Positions 48,070 through 60,800 of a DNA stretch of 64,000 nucleotides are shown here, in pieces (position 1 is the first letter of the stretch; each line of letters begins with the position of its first letter). The DNA comes from Quillaja saponaria (taxonomy: Eukaryota > Streptophyta > Magnoliopsida > Fabales > Quillajaceae): positions 9,362,001-9,426,000 of the forward strand of contig CM055612.1 in the NCBI GenBank assembly GCA_029379385.1. The letters run 5' to 3'. The notes beneath the pieces are model-generated. The model was not told the DNA's origin and did no database searches. It saw nothing but the letters and a program-made list of their open reading frames with translations. The position numbers were made by a program, and so were the translations under genes.

Positions 48070-50680
48070 AGGCACGACGTAATGCAAATCGACTCTTGTT
48101 ATCGTTCATATACTATTGTTGCTGCCTCTTCCATCTCTTCCAACAAAGCTCTCCAGCTTTGGCATTCTAACCTCGGTCATGCATCCCTGACTAAGCTTCG
48201 TCCTCTTGTTTCCAGTGGTAAATAAAAATCTGTTTCTATCTTTGATTTTCATTTTTTGTCACGTCAGATAAGTAAACAAATTGAAATTACCTTTTAATTT
48301 CATTATGATGTATGTGGACTTTCTCTCGTTCTTATTAAGGGGGTAGATATTTTGTGATTTTTGTTGATGGCTATTTTTGTATTAACTAGATTCATCTTTC
48401 AAAAAATATATTAGAAGTATAACTGATTGTTTAAAATTTTCTAAAATGATTCACACTTAATATTCATGCACTATTAAGATTTTTTGATTTCACAATGCAA
48501 AAGAATACATTTCAGCACTTTGTCTCAATTTGCTAGCACAAGAAGGTATTGTTGCTCAAATTACCTGCCTTATTCCCTCTGAACAAAATAATAAAGCTGA
48601 TACAAGCACATTATTGAAACAACTAATGGTTTAATACTCTTTTTTTCAACCTAAGTCACTTAGGGTGATGCTTTTTTTTGCAATATACATTATTAATCGT
48701 ACCCCTTCCACTACTTTGCAAAACAAGTCTTCATATTAGTTTTACATGGTGTTAGTGTACATTACAATATTTTACATGTTTTTGGTTGTGTCTATTTTAT
48801 TCAATTACAATCATATAAGAGGCATAAGTTAGAGCTTTGATCTCGTATGTGTTTTTTTTTAGGGTACAGTATAGGACAAAAAAGGTATTGATGTAATGAT
48901 CATATTTCAAACAACTCAGGGTTTCTCGTCTTGCATTTTAGGAAGATGTTTTCTTCACTTAAGTTTTCTCTTTCGACTCTTCTCATCCTTCAACTTCCTT
49001 ATACGTGTCAGTTCAAAATCATGTATATCTGCTTCCAGGTACTCAAGCCCCAGAAAAAGCACAACATGACACTGCTTCACCACCAACTCTCTTGATTCCA
49101 TTCTAGCTTTGTCATCCACATCCTCCAACAACTATTCTCGATGTGTATACTTCTTTTGGTAGAGTCAAAAAACCCAATACACTTTTAAATAAGTATCATT
49201 GTTACTATGTATTTGCCACCTTTCATGAACATCCTACCTTTTTTCAAAGAAGTTTCTCGTAACTATCTTTTGCAAAAAATTATGAATGATGGCTTAGATG
49301 CATTCATTAAAACTAACACTTGGAATTTAGTTGATCTCCCTCCAGGAAAATATGTTGTAAGTTGCAAGTGGATATAAGATCAAGACTCATGTAGATGGCA
49401 GTGTTGAATGTTATAAGACACGATTGGTTACCAATGGATACAAATATGAGTGTTATTGATTATTAGGAGACAATTTCTCTTGTTGCTCAACTCACTTTTG
49501 TCAAAGTCCTTATTGATGTTGCTTTCTCTCATAGATGACTCCTTTTCGGATGGATGTTAAAAATACATTTCTTAGTGGTGACCTTACTGATAAGTTATAC
49601 ATGAAAACTCCACTTGAGTATTCTCATTCTCCATATAAGATCTACTAACTTCGTAAGGCACTTTATGGTCTAAAAAATAGGCTTATCGGGCGTGGTTTTC
49701 TAAATTCAATTCACACTAGTTCATCTTGGGTTTTCATCTAGCAATTATTTTTCAACCTTATTCGTCGACACACTGGCTGCGACATTACATTGGTCTTATT
49801 ATATGTTGCTGACATAAATATCATCGGTGATAACACTCAAGGTATTTTAGATCTTAAATTACTCTTGATGACACTTAAGGCATTTTAGATCTCAAATTAT
49901 CTCTTGATCAATATTTTGAAGTGAAGGATCTTGGCATAATTAGCCATTTTCTAGTCTTGAGATTACTTACAATCAGGCTGGCTATTATCTTACGTAGGCC
50001 AAGCATGCTTCTAACTTGATTTCTAGATTTGATATCTTTTTAGAGACATTCTACATCACATATGAAAGAAAATTGGGATAACAATATGCTCACTGGTGAA
50101 TCTCTTCTCAATCTTACTGTTTATCTTCAGTTGGTTGGTAGCTTAATCTACCGTTATTGTCATCTGACCATACATTGTCTTTAACAATAATCATGTTAGT
50201 AAGTTTATGTCCTCACCATCCTTTGTACATTATACTATACGTTTTTTTTTTTTCTTTTCTTCTTAGTGTTTCTTTGATTTCATGGCGTATTGAGAAACAA
50301 CATATTGTCTCTTGTTTTACCACATAGTCTAAGTATCGAGCTCTTTCTTATACTACTACTGAGTTAATATGCTACAGTTACTAGGAGATATGAGTGTCAC
50401 TTTTGATTCAACTTTGTTCTCTGCTACACCTATTCACTGTGATAGTTAGAGTGTCATGCATGTTACACATAATGTTGCCTTTCATGAGCACATAAAGCAC
50501 ATTGAGATTAATTAACATGTCATGTGGGATACTCTTCGGCTCATTCTCGTTCCATATAAGGGTCAGATTTCCAAATTTCTTTAGAAAGTCATTTTCTACA
50601 AAAGACTTACCACCATTGGTTTCCCATCTCAACTTGGTCTTGAAGCAACCACCTTGAATTTGAGAGGGGAATCAAAGCAT
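48070..50680 (+). mobile_element. Defective Ty1/copia LTR retrotransposon (pol remnants)
   Basis: Translation in changing frames gives, in copia order: GAG-pre-integrase text (LWHSNLGHASLTKLRPLVSS, about 48157-48216), integrase pieces (FCDFC near 48350; LAQEGIVAQITC near 48536), reverse transcriptase (RMDVKNTFLSGDLTDKLYM near 49549; LRKALYGLKN near 49651; LYVADINIIGD near 49800), FEVKDLG near 49917, and RNase H/3' text (VAFHEHIKHIEIN near 50477; LGLEATTLNLRG near 50637). The YVDD active site reads YVAD. Stops and frameshifts are frequent, so the element is inactive. A purine-rich GAGAGGGGA at about 50661 is the likely polypurine tract. Confidence 0.85.
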
Positions 50681-50840
50681 ATTAATCCCATGACTATAGG
50701 CCTAGACTTTAAGCTTGATATATTCCAATATATTATTATATTTGTCTAATTAATCTCATATTAAAATAGGTTCATTATGTTAGGTCAATTTATACAGCCT
50801 ATTTAAACAGACTCTCATTTTGTATATTGAAATATCAGGC
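50670..50840 (+). mobile_element. Probable 3' LTR remnant of the copia element
   Basis: Directly follows the polypurine-like tract, is AT-rich, and carries a LTR-style promoter block (CCTATTTAAACAGACTCTCA at about 50800-50819). No matching 5' LTR was identified upstream of 48.1 kb. Confidence 0.4.
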
Positions 50841-53486
50841 AGTACAACTAATTTACATAAACATTTTTCAGTTAACTACAAGGAAGTGAGGTGGAGCAGG
50901 CGGGATGCAAGGTGGGGCAGTGAGTATGGAGGCGAGGGAGTTGAGGCTATGAAGATGCAGTGGAAGGATATTGAGTTGTTTTTATGTCTTAAATTTTTTT
51001 TATATACTTTAAGAAATATTTTTAATTTTCTTAATCAATAATTTTTTTTTTTTCTAATAACATGTCAAATTTTATTTTTTTTTGCCACGTGGTATGATGT
51101 GATATTAAATTTTAGATAGCCACATCATCCTCTATCAGCTCTCATTAAGTTGAATTGGAAGGGAGGCGATGGCACGAATCACATTGTTGAATTTTTGAAA
51201 TTATAGGTCTTATATTTTGATGTTTTGAAGTGTATATAGGGATGAAATTAGTTTTTCTATCAAATTATAAGGTCCAAAAGTATAATTTAGCCAAATATCT
51301 AAAATACAAATATGATTTTTGTTGTTATTTTATGAAAGTGACATATATATATATATATATATATTGAGTACATCGGAAACAAAGACTTGTAGATTTTATA
51401 ATTGATAAAAATAACATACACCATCATAATATATTATATATTATTTTGGACTTTACTTTGATAAGTCTTTGTGATTAGCAATGAGCTAATTGCCTTCTTA
51501 TCCAATTTTAAAATAAAAAACAATTTGCTCATTCCATCCACCGCTTTCAGTAGTTTCCCTTTCTTTTGGTGAATGTAAAGATAAAGAAAATCAAGTTGAG
51601 CAAAGAAAAATTTAGTAACATGAAAAAAAATCAACACTTGCTTATCAGGAATCAAACTTTTATATTAATGGATAAGATTGCGTTAGATTGTAATTGGCTA
51701 AATTAATTGTCTGCGTGATTTTTTTAATTTGGTTAATATAATTTTTTTTTTAAAAATAATTATACTATTATTTTTATTTTAATTTAGTCTAGCATCACGC
51801 ATATTCGTCAAATTATAAATTATAAATTAAAAATCACGTTGATGTTATCTAATCTCTTGGGTTACTATTTTTAAATTTTTTTGTTTAGAATAAAGGGCAA
51901 GGTAAAACCCAAAGAACATTACCTCTTTTTTTCTCTAAGTTTTTTTTTTTTATTTGGTACCAATTGCATTATTTTTCAACCAAGCACATCCCTGCAGTCT
52001 TGCATAATTTTTGATTAAGTTATCTCTAATATCATGTACATAAAAAAAATAGTAAGCAAATTCGATTTATAAACAAATCAAAAATAAAAAATAAAAAATA
52101 TCAGTTAGAAGCATAGTTCAATTGACATGGTACCACTTCTCTCTCTAGCCCAAGTTGTGGGTTCAAATTCTAACATCTTTATGTACCAAAATAAATAAAA
52201 TAAAAATGAAATGAAATTGTAGCACTGAGAATGCCCAACTTGAATAGAACCAATACATTTAAATTTGTGGAACATGTTTGGCAACAAAAACATGTTGAAA
52301 AGTTCTTTTGTATGGACTTACAAGAATCCATTATTTTGGTGATGGATGTAATGAATCCATCAAAAAGTTTCACTTCAAACAGAAGTTGTGTGTATTTGGT
52401 CTTGAAATTCGAAAGGTTAGATATGGTTTCATTCAGGATCCAAGAAAAAAGGGGTAGATTTTGATCAAAAACGAAATTTGTATATGAATATTTGATGTTG
52501 AAAAAACAACAAAGTTTAGGTATTCCACTGGAATTGTTTGAAAGGAAATGAAGACAAGAATTTTGATTTGTTTGAAATGAATTTTTAAAAGAAATTGTTT
52601 GAGGGTGTAAGTGTGAGCTGGAAATCAAATTTAGGAATAAAGAAACTATAATTTTATCATTAAAATATTTTATTTGATTATTAGTAGGTATTGAACGCCC
52701 TGAATGCGTGTGCCATTGAGAAACTGATAAAGAATAAGTGGGCAGCAGAGTTACCTAACTATTTTGGTTGGGGGTCTTAGCCCAAGTACGATGCCGTCAT
52801 TAATTGAGGCCCATGATGTGATCAACCTCAAAGATTTACAAAAGGTGTGAAATAAAGCCTAATTCTAAGGATGGAAATAGGTCAGACCCATTTTCATTCC
52901 TGTTTTGTATGGGTTACTCAAACCCGACCCACCCATTTGTGCTTTATTTATATATAAAAGTGCACCCAATAAAAATAAAAATTTAAATCAAGTTATTTAT
53001 ATGTACTTCTGTTTATTAATTAATTTCGTCATCAATTTCAATGAAATTTAAATTACAAAAATCGGGCAATTAAGAACATACAAGTCAAACAAATTTTATT
53101 TTTTTAAATATATATATAAACATAAATATAATACATCCAACATGATTTTTTAACATATTTATATTAGACGCAATATATGAAAAAATTATTTATAATTTAT
53201 TATGATAGTTAATTATTTTTTAAGTATTGTAAAATTAGAATTAATAATTTTTAAAATTTTAATAATTATAATCTATTATCACTAAAAACATATATTTATA
53301 CCACCGAAAGCTTAGTTTAAGCCATTAGTATTTGTTTCCCACCCCAGTGTCAAATTCGAACACTTCCAATGTATCAAAAAATAAAACATATATTTATCAC
53401 ATTCCAAAAAAGAAAAGAAAAACATATATCTATCACATTCCGAAAAAGAAAACATATATTTATGTTTTTTTAAAGTTTCTTTAATA

Positions 53487-53518
<32 letters not shown>

Positions 53519-54560
53519 CAGTCAACAATTTTCGCAACATTTATCTAGATTGCAATTACAAAAAATAAATTTTTTTACAAAAGGTTGGATCCGTATTAGG
53601 TCAAATCCAGATCGAATCAATCTGCAAATGGGCTAGATAACAAGTATTATTCAGGTTCAGGTCTTACTTGTATCCAGTGGGCACAAAGTGTAAGAATCTA
53701 TACCCAAACCCACGCTTGTTTGCATACACATTCAGGCAAAAATAGAAACTCATTTGAGTCTAGTCAACTACGGGCAAGTACCCAAAAAAAATGACATCCT
53801 TATCTGCTTATCTAACTTAAGCCAATCTTATGCTATGAAGTTTTTTTAAGCTAACTATCGTTTGAGAACTTTAATTTATATATCATTATCACTTTAATTT
53901 ATATATCATTATCAAAGTAGACACTTACCTTTTTTTTTATATCGTTTTAGGCAATCCACCAAAAACTGATAAGTATAGTCACCGAAAAATATTGATATGT
54001 CAAATTTTTTTATATTTTTTTCTTAATTTATTTTTTGTTAGTATTTATCTGTTTATTCCACTAATTAAATGCCTAAGCTGAATATTAAAAAGTATCAATT
54101 AATAAGACATTTTATTTATTTTTATCTTTTCATTTATATTTTATTTTTATCATTACCTACTACAAGAACAAATTTACAAATTTTGTGAATAATTAATTAT
54201 ATATATAAAATTTTGTTTTGTGGTGAATAACATCAGAAAAATATAAAAAATTTAGGAAAAAGAAAAATAATTAATGTCATTGATGTTATTCAATATATAT
54301 TTTAGTTTTTTTTAAAATAATAAAGCTATGGTAAAAGTAAAAACGTAATTTGATGTTCATCAACAATCAATTTTGAGAAATAACTAGAAAATATTAAAAA
54401 AAAAAACTAGCATGTCACAATTTTACAATGACTATACTCACCTTTTTGGTGAAATTGTCTCTAACCATCTAAAAAAAATTGAGTACCTCAAATAATATAT
54501 ATAAAAAAAAGAAGAATATCTATTTTGAAAATAATTTTTGAGTTAAGGTTTTCAGATGAT
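50841..54560. other. Intergenic DNA with repeats, upstream of the PPR gene
   Basis: No recognisable gene is seen. Features are a TA microsatellite at about 51342-51364, another at 53483-53502, dispersed-repeat text at 52100-52180, an unexplained open stretch at 52180-52628 (see findings), and a probable decayed DNA transposon at 52866-53802. The remainder is low-complexity. Confidence 0.5.
52866..53802. mobile_element. Probable decayed non-autonomous DNA transposon, ~935 bp
   Basis: The left end TAAGGATGGAAATAGG and the right end CATCCTTA are inverted matches over TAAGGATG. Sub-terminal parts are rich in ACCCGACCC, TGGGTTACTC, GGGCTAG and ACCCAAACCC words, as in widespread hAT-like non-autonomous families. 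The interior is AT-rich. No 8-bp target duplication was recognised. Confidence 0.4.
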
Positions 54561-54695
54561 AGTAAAAAGACAATTTTCTTCGCTAGTACAAATCTAAACC
54601 TCATTGGGTTTTGCTAAACCCCATTGCCAAACACACCCTTTCATCTGCTAAACCCTTTCAGAACCCTATCTTGTCATCTTCTGCTTCTCCGCGAA

Positions 54696-56753
54696 ATGGC
54701 CAAAATATCACTTCCCCTTTCTCTGAAAATTCATTTTCCAATCAAAGCCACATCGCTCTCTCATTCCCTTCCTCAAACGTCAAACACCATGTCTCTCTCC
54801 AAGCTCACCTTCTTCACCCACCTCAAAACCCTTGCCAAATCCCACCACCATCACCGGCCACCACTCTCCACCGTCTCCCTCCGTTTTCTCTCCTTCGCAT
54901 CTCCAGAAGAAGCAGCTGCCGAACGACGTCGTCGTAAACGCCGCCTCCGCATAGAACCCCCTCTATCCTCTCTCAATCGCTCACAACCCCAACAATCGAA
55001 ACCTCAATCTCAAGGCCCACCCTACTACCAAAACCCCAACTCCCCCAAACTCCCTGAACATGTTTCAGCTCTCACCGGAAATCGCCTCAACCTTCATAAT
55101 CGTATCCTCACCTTGATTCGTGAAAACGATCTCGAAGAAGCTGCTTTGTACACCCGCCACTCTATCTACTCCAATTGTCGACCTACCATCTTCACTATCA
55201 ATGCCGTACTCACCGCTCTTATTCGCCAATCCAAATACTCAGAATTATTGTCCCTCCATCGATTCATAACCCAAGCTGGTGTTGTTCCCAATATCGTAAC
55301 TCACAATCTCATTTTTCAGACGTATTTGGATTGCAGAAAGCCCGATACAGCATTGGAGCATTACAAGCAGTTCACCAATGATGCCCCTATGAACCCTTCA
55401 CCCACTACCTATCGGATTTTGATCAAAGGGTTGGTAGATAACAACAAGCTGGAGAAAGCATTGGAGATAAAAGAGGAAATGGATACCAGAGGATTTGCGC
55501 CTGACCCGCTTGTGTATCATTATTTAATGCTAGGTTATGTGAGGAATTCGGATGCAGATGGGGTTTTTAAGCTTTATGAGGAATTGAATGAAAATTCAGG
55601 AAGGGTTGTGCTAGATGGGATTCTGTATGGGAACTTGATGAGTGCTTATTTCCTGAGGGGAATGGAGGGGGAGGCTATGAAGTGTTATGAGGAGGCTGTT
55701 GGAGAGAATTCGAAAGTGAAGATGGGTGCTGTTGCATATAACTGGGTGCTGGATGCATTGAGCAGGAATGACAAGTTTGATGAGGCCTTAAAGTTGTTTG
55801 ATAGGATGCTGAAGGAGCATAACCCGCCAGAGCGTTTGGCAGTTAATTTAGGAAGCTTTAATGTGATGGTTGATGGGTATTGTGCCCAAGGAATGTTTAA
55901 GGAGGCCATTGAGGTTTTCAGGAAGATGGGTGAATATAGGTGCAGCCCAGACACCTTGTCATTTAATAATTTGATTGAACAGCTGTGTAATAATGGAATG
56001 TTGATTGAAGCTGAGGAGGTTTGTGGAGAAATGGGTGACAAGGCAGTGAATCCGGATGAGGTTACTTATGGTTTATTGATGGATACTTGCTTTAAAGAGA
56101 ACAGGCCGGATGATGCAGCTGGATATTTCAGGAAAATGGTTGACTCTGGGCTGAGACCAAACCTGGCAGTTTACAATAGGTTAGTTGATGGGTTGGTTAA
56201 AGTTGGAAAGATTGATGATGCCAAGTCGTTCTTTGATATGATGGTGAAGAAGCTCAAGATGGATGTTGCCAGCTATCAGTTTGTGATGAAGGTGTTGAGT
56301 GAGGAAGGAAGATTGGATGAGGTGCTTCAAATAGTTGATGCCTTGTTGGATGACAATGGAATTGAATTCAATGACGAGTTCCAGGAGTTTGTAAAAGGTG
56401 AGTTGAGAAAGGAAGGGAGAGAAGACGAATTGATTAAGCTAATGGAGGAGAAGGAAATGCAGAAAGCTGAAGCCAAGGCTAAGGAGGCTGAAGCAGCAGA
56501 AGCAGCCAGGAGAAGTGTAAAAGTTGCCGTGTCTTCTTTGATGCCATCGAAGTTATTTGGGAATAAGGACAATGATTCAGAGTCTAAAGCTTCTACTGAG
56601 GCTGTCACTGAGGCTGAGGTTCAAGAAGAAATCACTCAGGAGACAGTTGTGCAGTCTATTGAGTCAGGGGCAGCAGGGACAGCAACCGAAGCTGGGAATC
56701 CTGGTGATACGGAAGCTAAAAGTGATGACATTACTCAGCAGGTAACAGCTTGA
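54696..56753 (+). CDS. P-class pentatricopeptide repeat protein, NUWA/EMB1796-like, organellar
   Basis: RNA-binding organellar protein of the PPR family. A single open frame of 685 aa from the ATG at 54696; a second in-frame ATG at 54789 (654 aa, beginning [18 protein letters not shown]) is an equally plausible start with a mitochondrial-type presequence. An Arg-rich segment follows (about 54920-54950, RRRRKRRLR). About nine to ten degenerate 35-residue PPR motifs run from about 55190 to 56260, for example [20 protein letters not shown] and [20 protein letters not shown]. The tail has a charged Glu/Lys/Ala coiled coil (about 56400-56510) and an acidic Thr/Glu-rich end. No DYW or E domains are seen, so RNA editing is unlikely. 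The coiled-coil tail and the distant pectinesterase gene recall Arabidopsis AT3G49240 (NUWA/EMB1796), next to AT3G49220; family assignment is firm, orthology is inferred. The gene is intronless, typical for PPRs. Confidence 0.9.
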   Translation: MAKISLPLSLKIHFPIKATSLSHSLPQTSNTMSLSKLTFFTHLKTLAKSHHHHRPPLSTVSLRFLSFASPEEAAAERRRRKRRLRIEPPLSSLNRSQPQQSKPQSQGPPYYQNPNSPKLPEHVSALTGNRLNLHNRILTLIRENDLEEAALYTRHSIYSNCRPTIFTINAVLTALIRQSKYSELLSLHRFITQAGVVPNIVTHNLIFQTYLDCRKPDTALEHYKQFTNDAPMNPSPTTYRILIKGLVDNNKLEKALEIKEEMDTRGFAPDPLVYHYLMLGYVRNSDADGVFKLYEELNENSGRVVLDGILYGNLMSAYFLRGMEGEAMKCYEEAVGENSKVKMGAVAYNWVLDALSRNDKFDEALKLFDRMLKEHNPPERLAVNLGSFNVMVDGYCAQGMFKEAIEVFRKMGEYRCSPDTLSFNNLIEQLCNNGMLIEAEEVCGEMGDKAVNPDEVTYGLLMDTCFKENRPDDAAGYFRKMVDSGLRPNLAVYNRLVDGLVKVGKIDDAKSFFDMMVKKLKMDVASYQFVMKVLSEEGRLDEVLQIVDALLDDNGIEFNDEFQEFVKGELRKEGREDELIKLMEEKEMQKAEAKAKEAEAAEAARRSVKVAVSSLMPSKLFGNKDNDSESKASTEAVTEAEVQEEITQETVVQSIESGAAGTATEAGNPGDTEAKSDDITQQVTA

Positions 56754-57886
56754 ACGTGCAATTTCTTTGTGGCTTCACGAGAATTAGTAATGTTTCTGTT
56801 GTTTTTAATGTAGTTTCTAAGTCATGAACCTAATGTCAATCTCCTTTGTGCTAATTCTCTGTGTAATTAGATTGTTGGTTTACTTTCTTTCCTTTCACTT
56901 ATTATTGGTGGATTAATGCATTGAACCTAATAGAAATTTACAGGAACATCTTCTCTGGAAGTATAGTGTTAATAGTAGATGTTTCCTTTCCAAAAGTTAC
57001 TGGTGATCCTCGGACAATTATGTGATGGGATTCTTTTACATTACTTGGGAAGGCATCACTAACACACCAGAAAATATGTTCTTCTGAGAAGGAACCATGA
57101 CAATGTAATGGATCATCATGATTTTCTGACCTTTAAACTCAATGATTGTCTAGGCAAATTGTAAAAAATAAAAGGTTTTGGAAAGTGTTTGTTATGGTGC
57201 TGGGGTAGGATCCCCTTTATAAACATTAAAACAATCACAAAAGAAAATGCGTAAATGAACCAGATTCTTTCTGAAAAGCATGAACACAGTAACTTTAAAA
57301 ATTACCAATATGATTTCATATGTTTGCAATCCACCAAAACACATGATGGAATCTATCATAAAAACTTTTTAAACCCCTCTTGTGGAAGAAAGCTGACATG
57401 CCAATCGAAATGTTATTGTTAAAAAAATCTCTTGCAATTGCCTGATCAAGTATATGAAAGAAATCTGGAGCCAAAGGGTACAACAATCAGTATTATTGTG
57501 ACATCATAAATAGTTGCATCTTCAGCAAACATGACCATTTTAGCCTTTTCAATTCACTAAGAAGCGCGTTTTATGATCAACAATGCTATCAGATCATTGA
57601 ATCTAACTACTCAAAATGTAGGAAAAAATCTGAGATAACTTCTGTTTTTTGTCTTCGTCTCAAATGTTAGGCTTAATAATCAAAACATCATCAAGCAATG
57701 GTAAACGAAGAACCAATAATCTTATTACACAACTTTGAAAAAGTTGAAAAATTTTGAAAAATTTCGAAGCCACCTTAGTGCTTTCTAGTTTCAACCATTA
57801 CGATATATCAGAACATGCTAGAACCGATACTGCATAATAGTGTTCCAAACACAAACGAAAACAAAAAAAAGGCTTTAATTGACAGA
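56754..57886. other. Short convergent intergenic region
   Basis: 1.13 kb separates the stop codons of the PPR gene (+) and the SINAT gene (-). It must hold both 3' untranslated regions. No ORF, RNA gene or transposon is recognised. Confidence 0.6.
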
Positions 57887-60800
57887 TTAGCTACAAAGGT
57901 TTGGTATGCACACCCCAGCATCTGGGTTTTGTTGTTCCTTCCATATTCTGCCAGTAACTCTGAGCTTCAGCTCCTTCCTGTCACCACCAGAGAAGAAAAG
58001 GGCCATATTTCTTTGAATAATAAGACCGTCATGGCTGTCCCTGACTTTACGGTGGCTATCCCGGACACTTCTTGGAGTACCCTCCCAAATGAGTTTCCTG
58101 CCATTTGCCCCAACCTCTAGGCTGTAACTATAGTTCCGCGCCTCATTTTCATCACCCATGAAACGGAGGAATGCCATATATACAGGGGCCATGCCAAGCT
58201 GGAAGGCTTCAAAATGAAGGCAGAAGTATTGGCCGAAACAATGAAATACCTAACAAGAGAAAAGCAGCCAACGGAGTGAATAATATGGGATGAAGGAATA
58301 TATGAGACAGGAAGAAAATATTACTGCAGAAATGTCAACCAAAATATGCAAATAAAGGTTGTTCGGCAGGGATGTAAATGATCCTTCTAAAAAGAGGCAA
58401 CATCTCGCACACTTACTGTCAGCATCCAAGTTGCATTCTCTACTTCACGGGGATTTGACTTTACATATCGATGGTTGAATGTGCATCCTGTGTGCATGTC
58501 CACCTTATGGTCATCCCTCAGATGTGCAACCAGGAAAGGGATATCCCCGACAACAGAACAATCTGATCCAGCATAAGGGCAATTGTATGGTCTAAAATTG
58601 CAAACTGCCTCATGCTTAAGTTTACTGTAGTATGGAAATATCTCTGGGCATCCCAAGGAATGGTACTTACAAGGCAACTCAAGTGATTCCGCCACCTTCT
58701 CTAGTGCCAGACACCTAATATCTCCGAGCTCCTGTCTGCATGTGGGACATCGGTTGTGTACCCTTGTTTTACAAGTAGAACACAGGGTGTGCCCATTGTG
58801 ACACTGCAAGAAAGCAAAGTTGTCAAATTAAAATAAATAAATTTATCCATTCTTTGAAATACTGTAATATAAACATCATTAACTTTTACACCTAAAAATA
58901 ATTGATACATTGCTATATTTCTGTTTCAGGTATAACATGCAAATACATGGACTGATTACGATCCTTATAAGATCAACTTGAACATTTGAGATTGACTGAT
59001 CAAAGATTGAGAACTGGGATTTCCTGCGTAATAAGAAAACTGGCTTAACACAATGTGCAATAGCCCATTTCAATTGCCCACCACATATACACCATAGATT
59101 CAGTGGAAAATTAACTTGGATGTATGATTTATAGTAGATAACTTGAACTAACAAAATTACTTTTTGATCAATACACTAATATTGAAGTAAACATTGAGGT
59201 CATGTGAATTATTAAAAGTTTCAATGATAGCATAGTTATATAACTGAAACCTTGATAATTATGCGATGAAACTTCGTAGCATACTCTATAAATGCCAAGA
59301 AGATCATGGTGAGGGATCAATGAGTACCAACCAATTATACTATTCAAGAATTAAATGATAGTTTGTCAGTAAGAACTCTCCAATTCTTTTAGGAGGACAA
59401 GTTACCCATGCTAAGAATAATGGTTTCAAGAAAAAAAGAAAATGGAAGAAATGGAGAATCAATAACAGAATTTCTTCTCAAAATGGAAAGGGAATTATGA
59501 AAGAGATTTAATACCCATTTGTGCATCCAAGAAAAAATGGATTTTAAAATGAAACATTCAGGGGAAAATAAGGACCGAAAAAAGAAAAAATTTCAACCAT
59601 TGCACTAGACAATATAGCATTTCTGCTTTATCAACAAACATCCAAGCCTGTGACAAGCATTGGTGAGAAATAAATCATACCATTTCTCATACCACACATT
59701 CAATGAAGGCTAATAGCTACATAACACATCATTCTTAGTTGAAGTTTTAGAAGAACCCCTCATATCTTAGATATATCTAATTTACAAAAGCACTAGCTGT
59801 CTCCAAAAAATAAAGTTTACAACATTCTTTACTGTAGTTTCTTTCTCAGGACCAGAGGATTCACAAAGCACCCAGTAACACGGACCTCTCTAAATTATCT
59901 TAGAAAATCATCTTCAAGAATCAGCTGATCTTTTTGGGCCAAAATTAGAAGAAATAAAAGAAGAATAACAAATCACTCCACAATAGCCAGAAAGTTCCCT
60001 TTACACTATACTGGTTAAACTCATAACCCAATTATCTGACCGTTAAATTGTCACTGGATAGGCATATTATATACTTCACTAACGCAAATACTTCTAGTTG
60101 GCCAAAATTTGTTGCTATCCTTAGTTCAGAAACCTCTCAATAAAGTGACTCTAGCTTTATCTGTAACGCTTTAGCTGTTACTCTCTGTCCTCTCCCTCCC
60201 CATACCCTAAAGTCAAAAAATAGGCTTTAAAAACTTAATTAACAGATTTTGAAAAGGGTCAACTGGTAAAATATGAACAAATATGAACTGCATAGTACAA
60301 AATAATGCACACTGCACGAACTCCTGCTATGAGATACGCAAGGGGCCTACTCTCTAAGAAAGATACAGAATGGCATACATGGGAGAGCAAAACCACAAAA
60401 TCCCATAAAATGAAAGCATTGAGGAAGTCCAATCCAGTAAGATAAACAAATAAGATTATAAGACTATATAATCAAGCTTCCTACACACCCTAAGAAATTA
60501 AGCAGTAGAATCCAGTTAACATAATCATATAACCAGCAAATATACTTTGCAGTCAGTCACCGTTTCAGGTTCCATACTCAATATTGGTGATGCTCATCAT
60601 TAGCAAGACCATCAAGATATCCAATAAATTGAAGAATGTTTTAAGGCTTTAAATAATATGGATTCAAGGTATTTTGAATTTCAAAGGAATTCGTATATAA
60701 TGGGAGGATATTGCTGCTCTTCGTGTTCAGGATCTTTTTCTTGTACTTAAAATTGTAGAGAATGGTCTTACCAAAAAAAAAAAAAAAAAAAGATTGTAGA

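Noticed and set aside
54624..54695. N-terminal extension of the PPR protein before 54696
   Set aside because: The open frame continues upstream but starts at a TTG; there is no ATG, so translation from there is unlikely in a plant nuclear gene.
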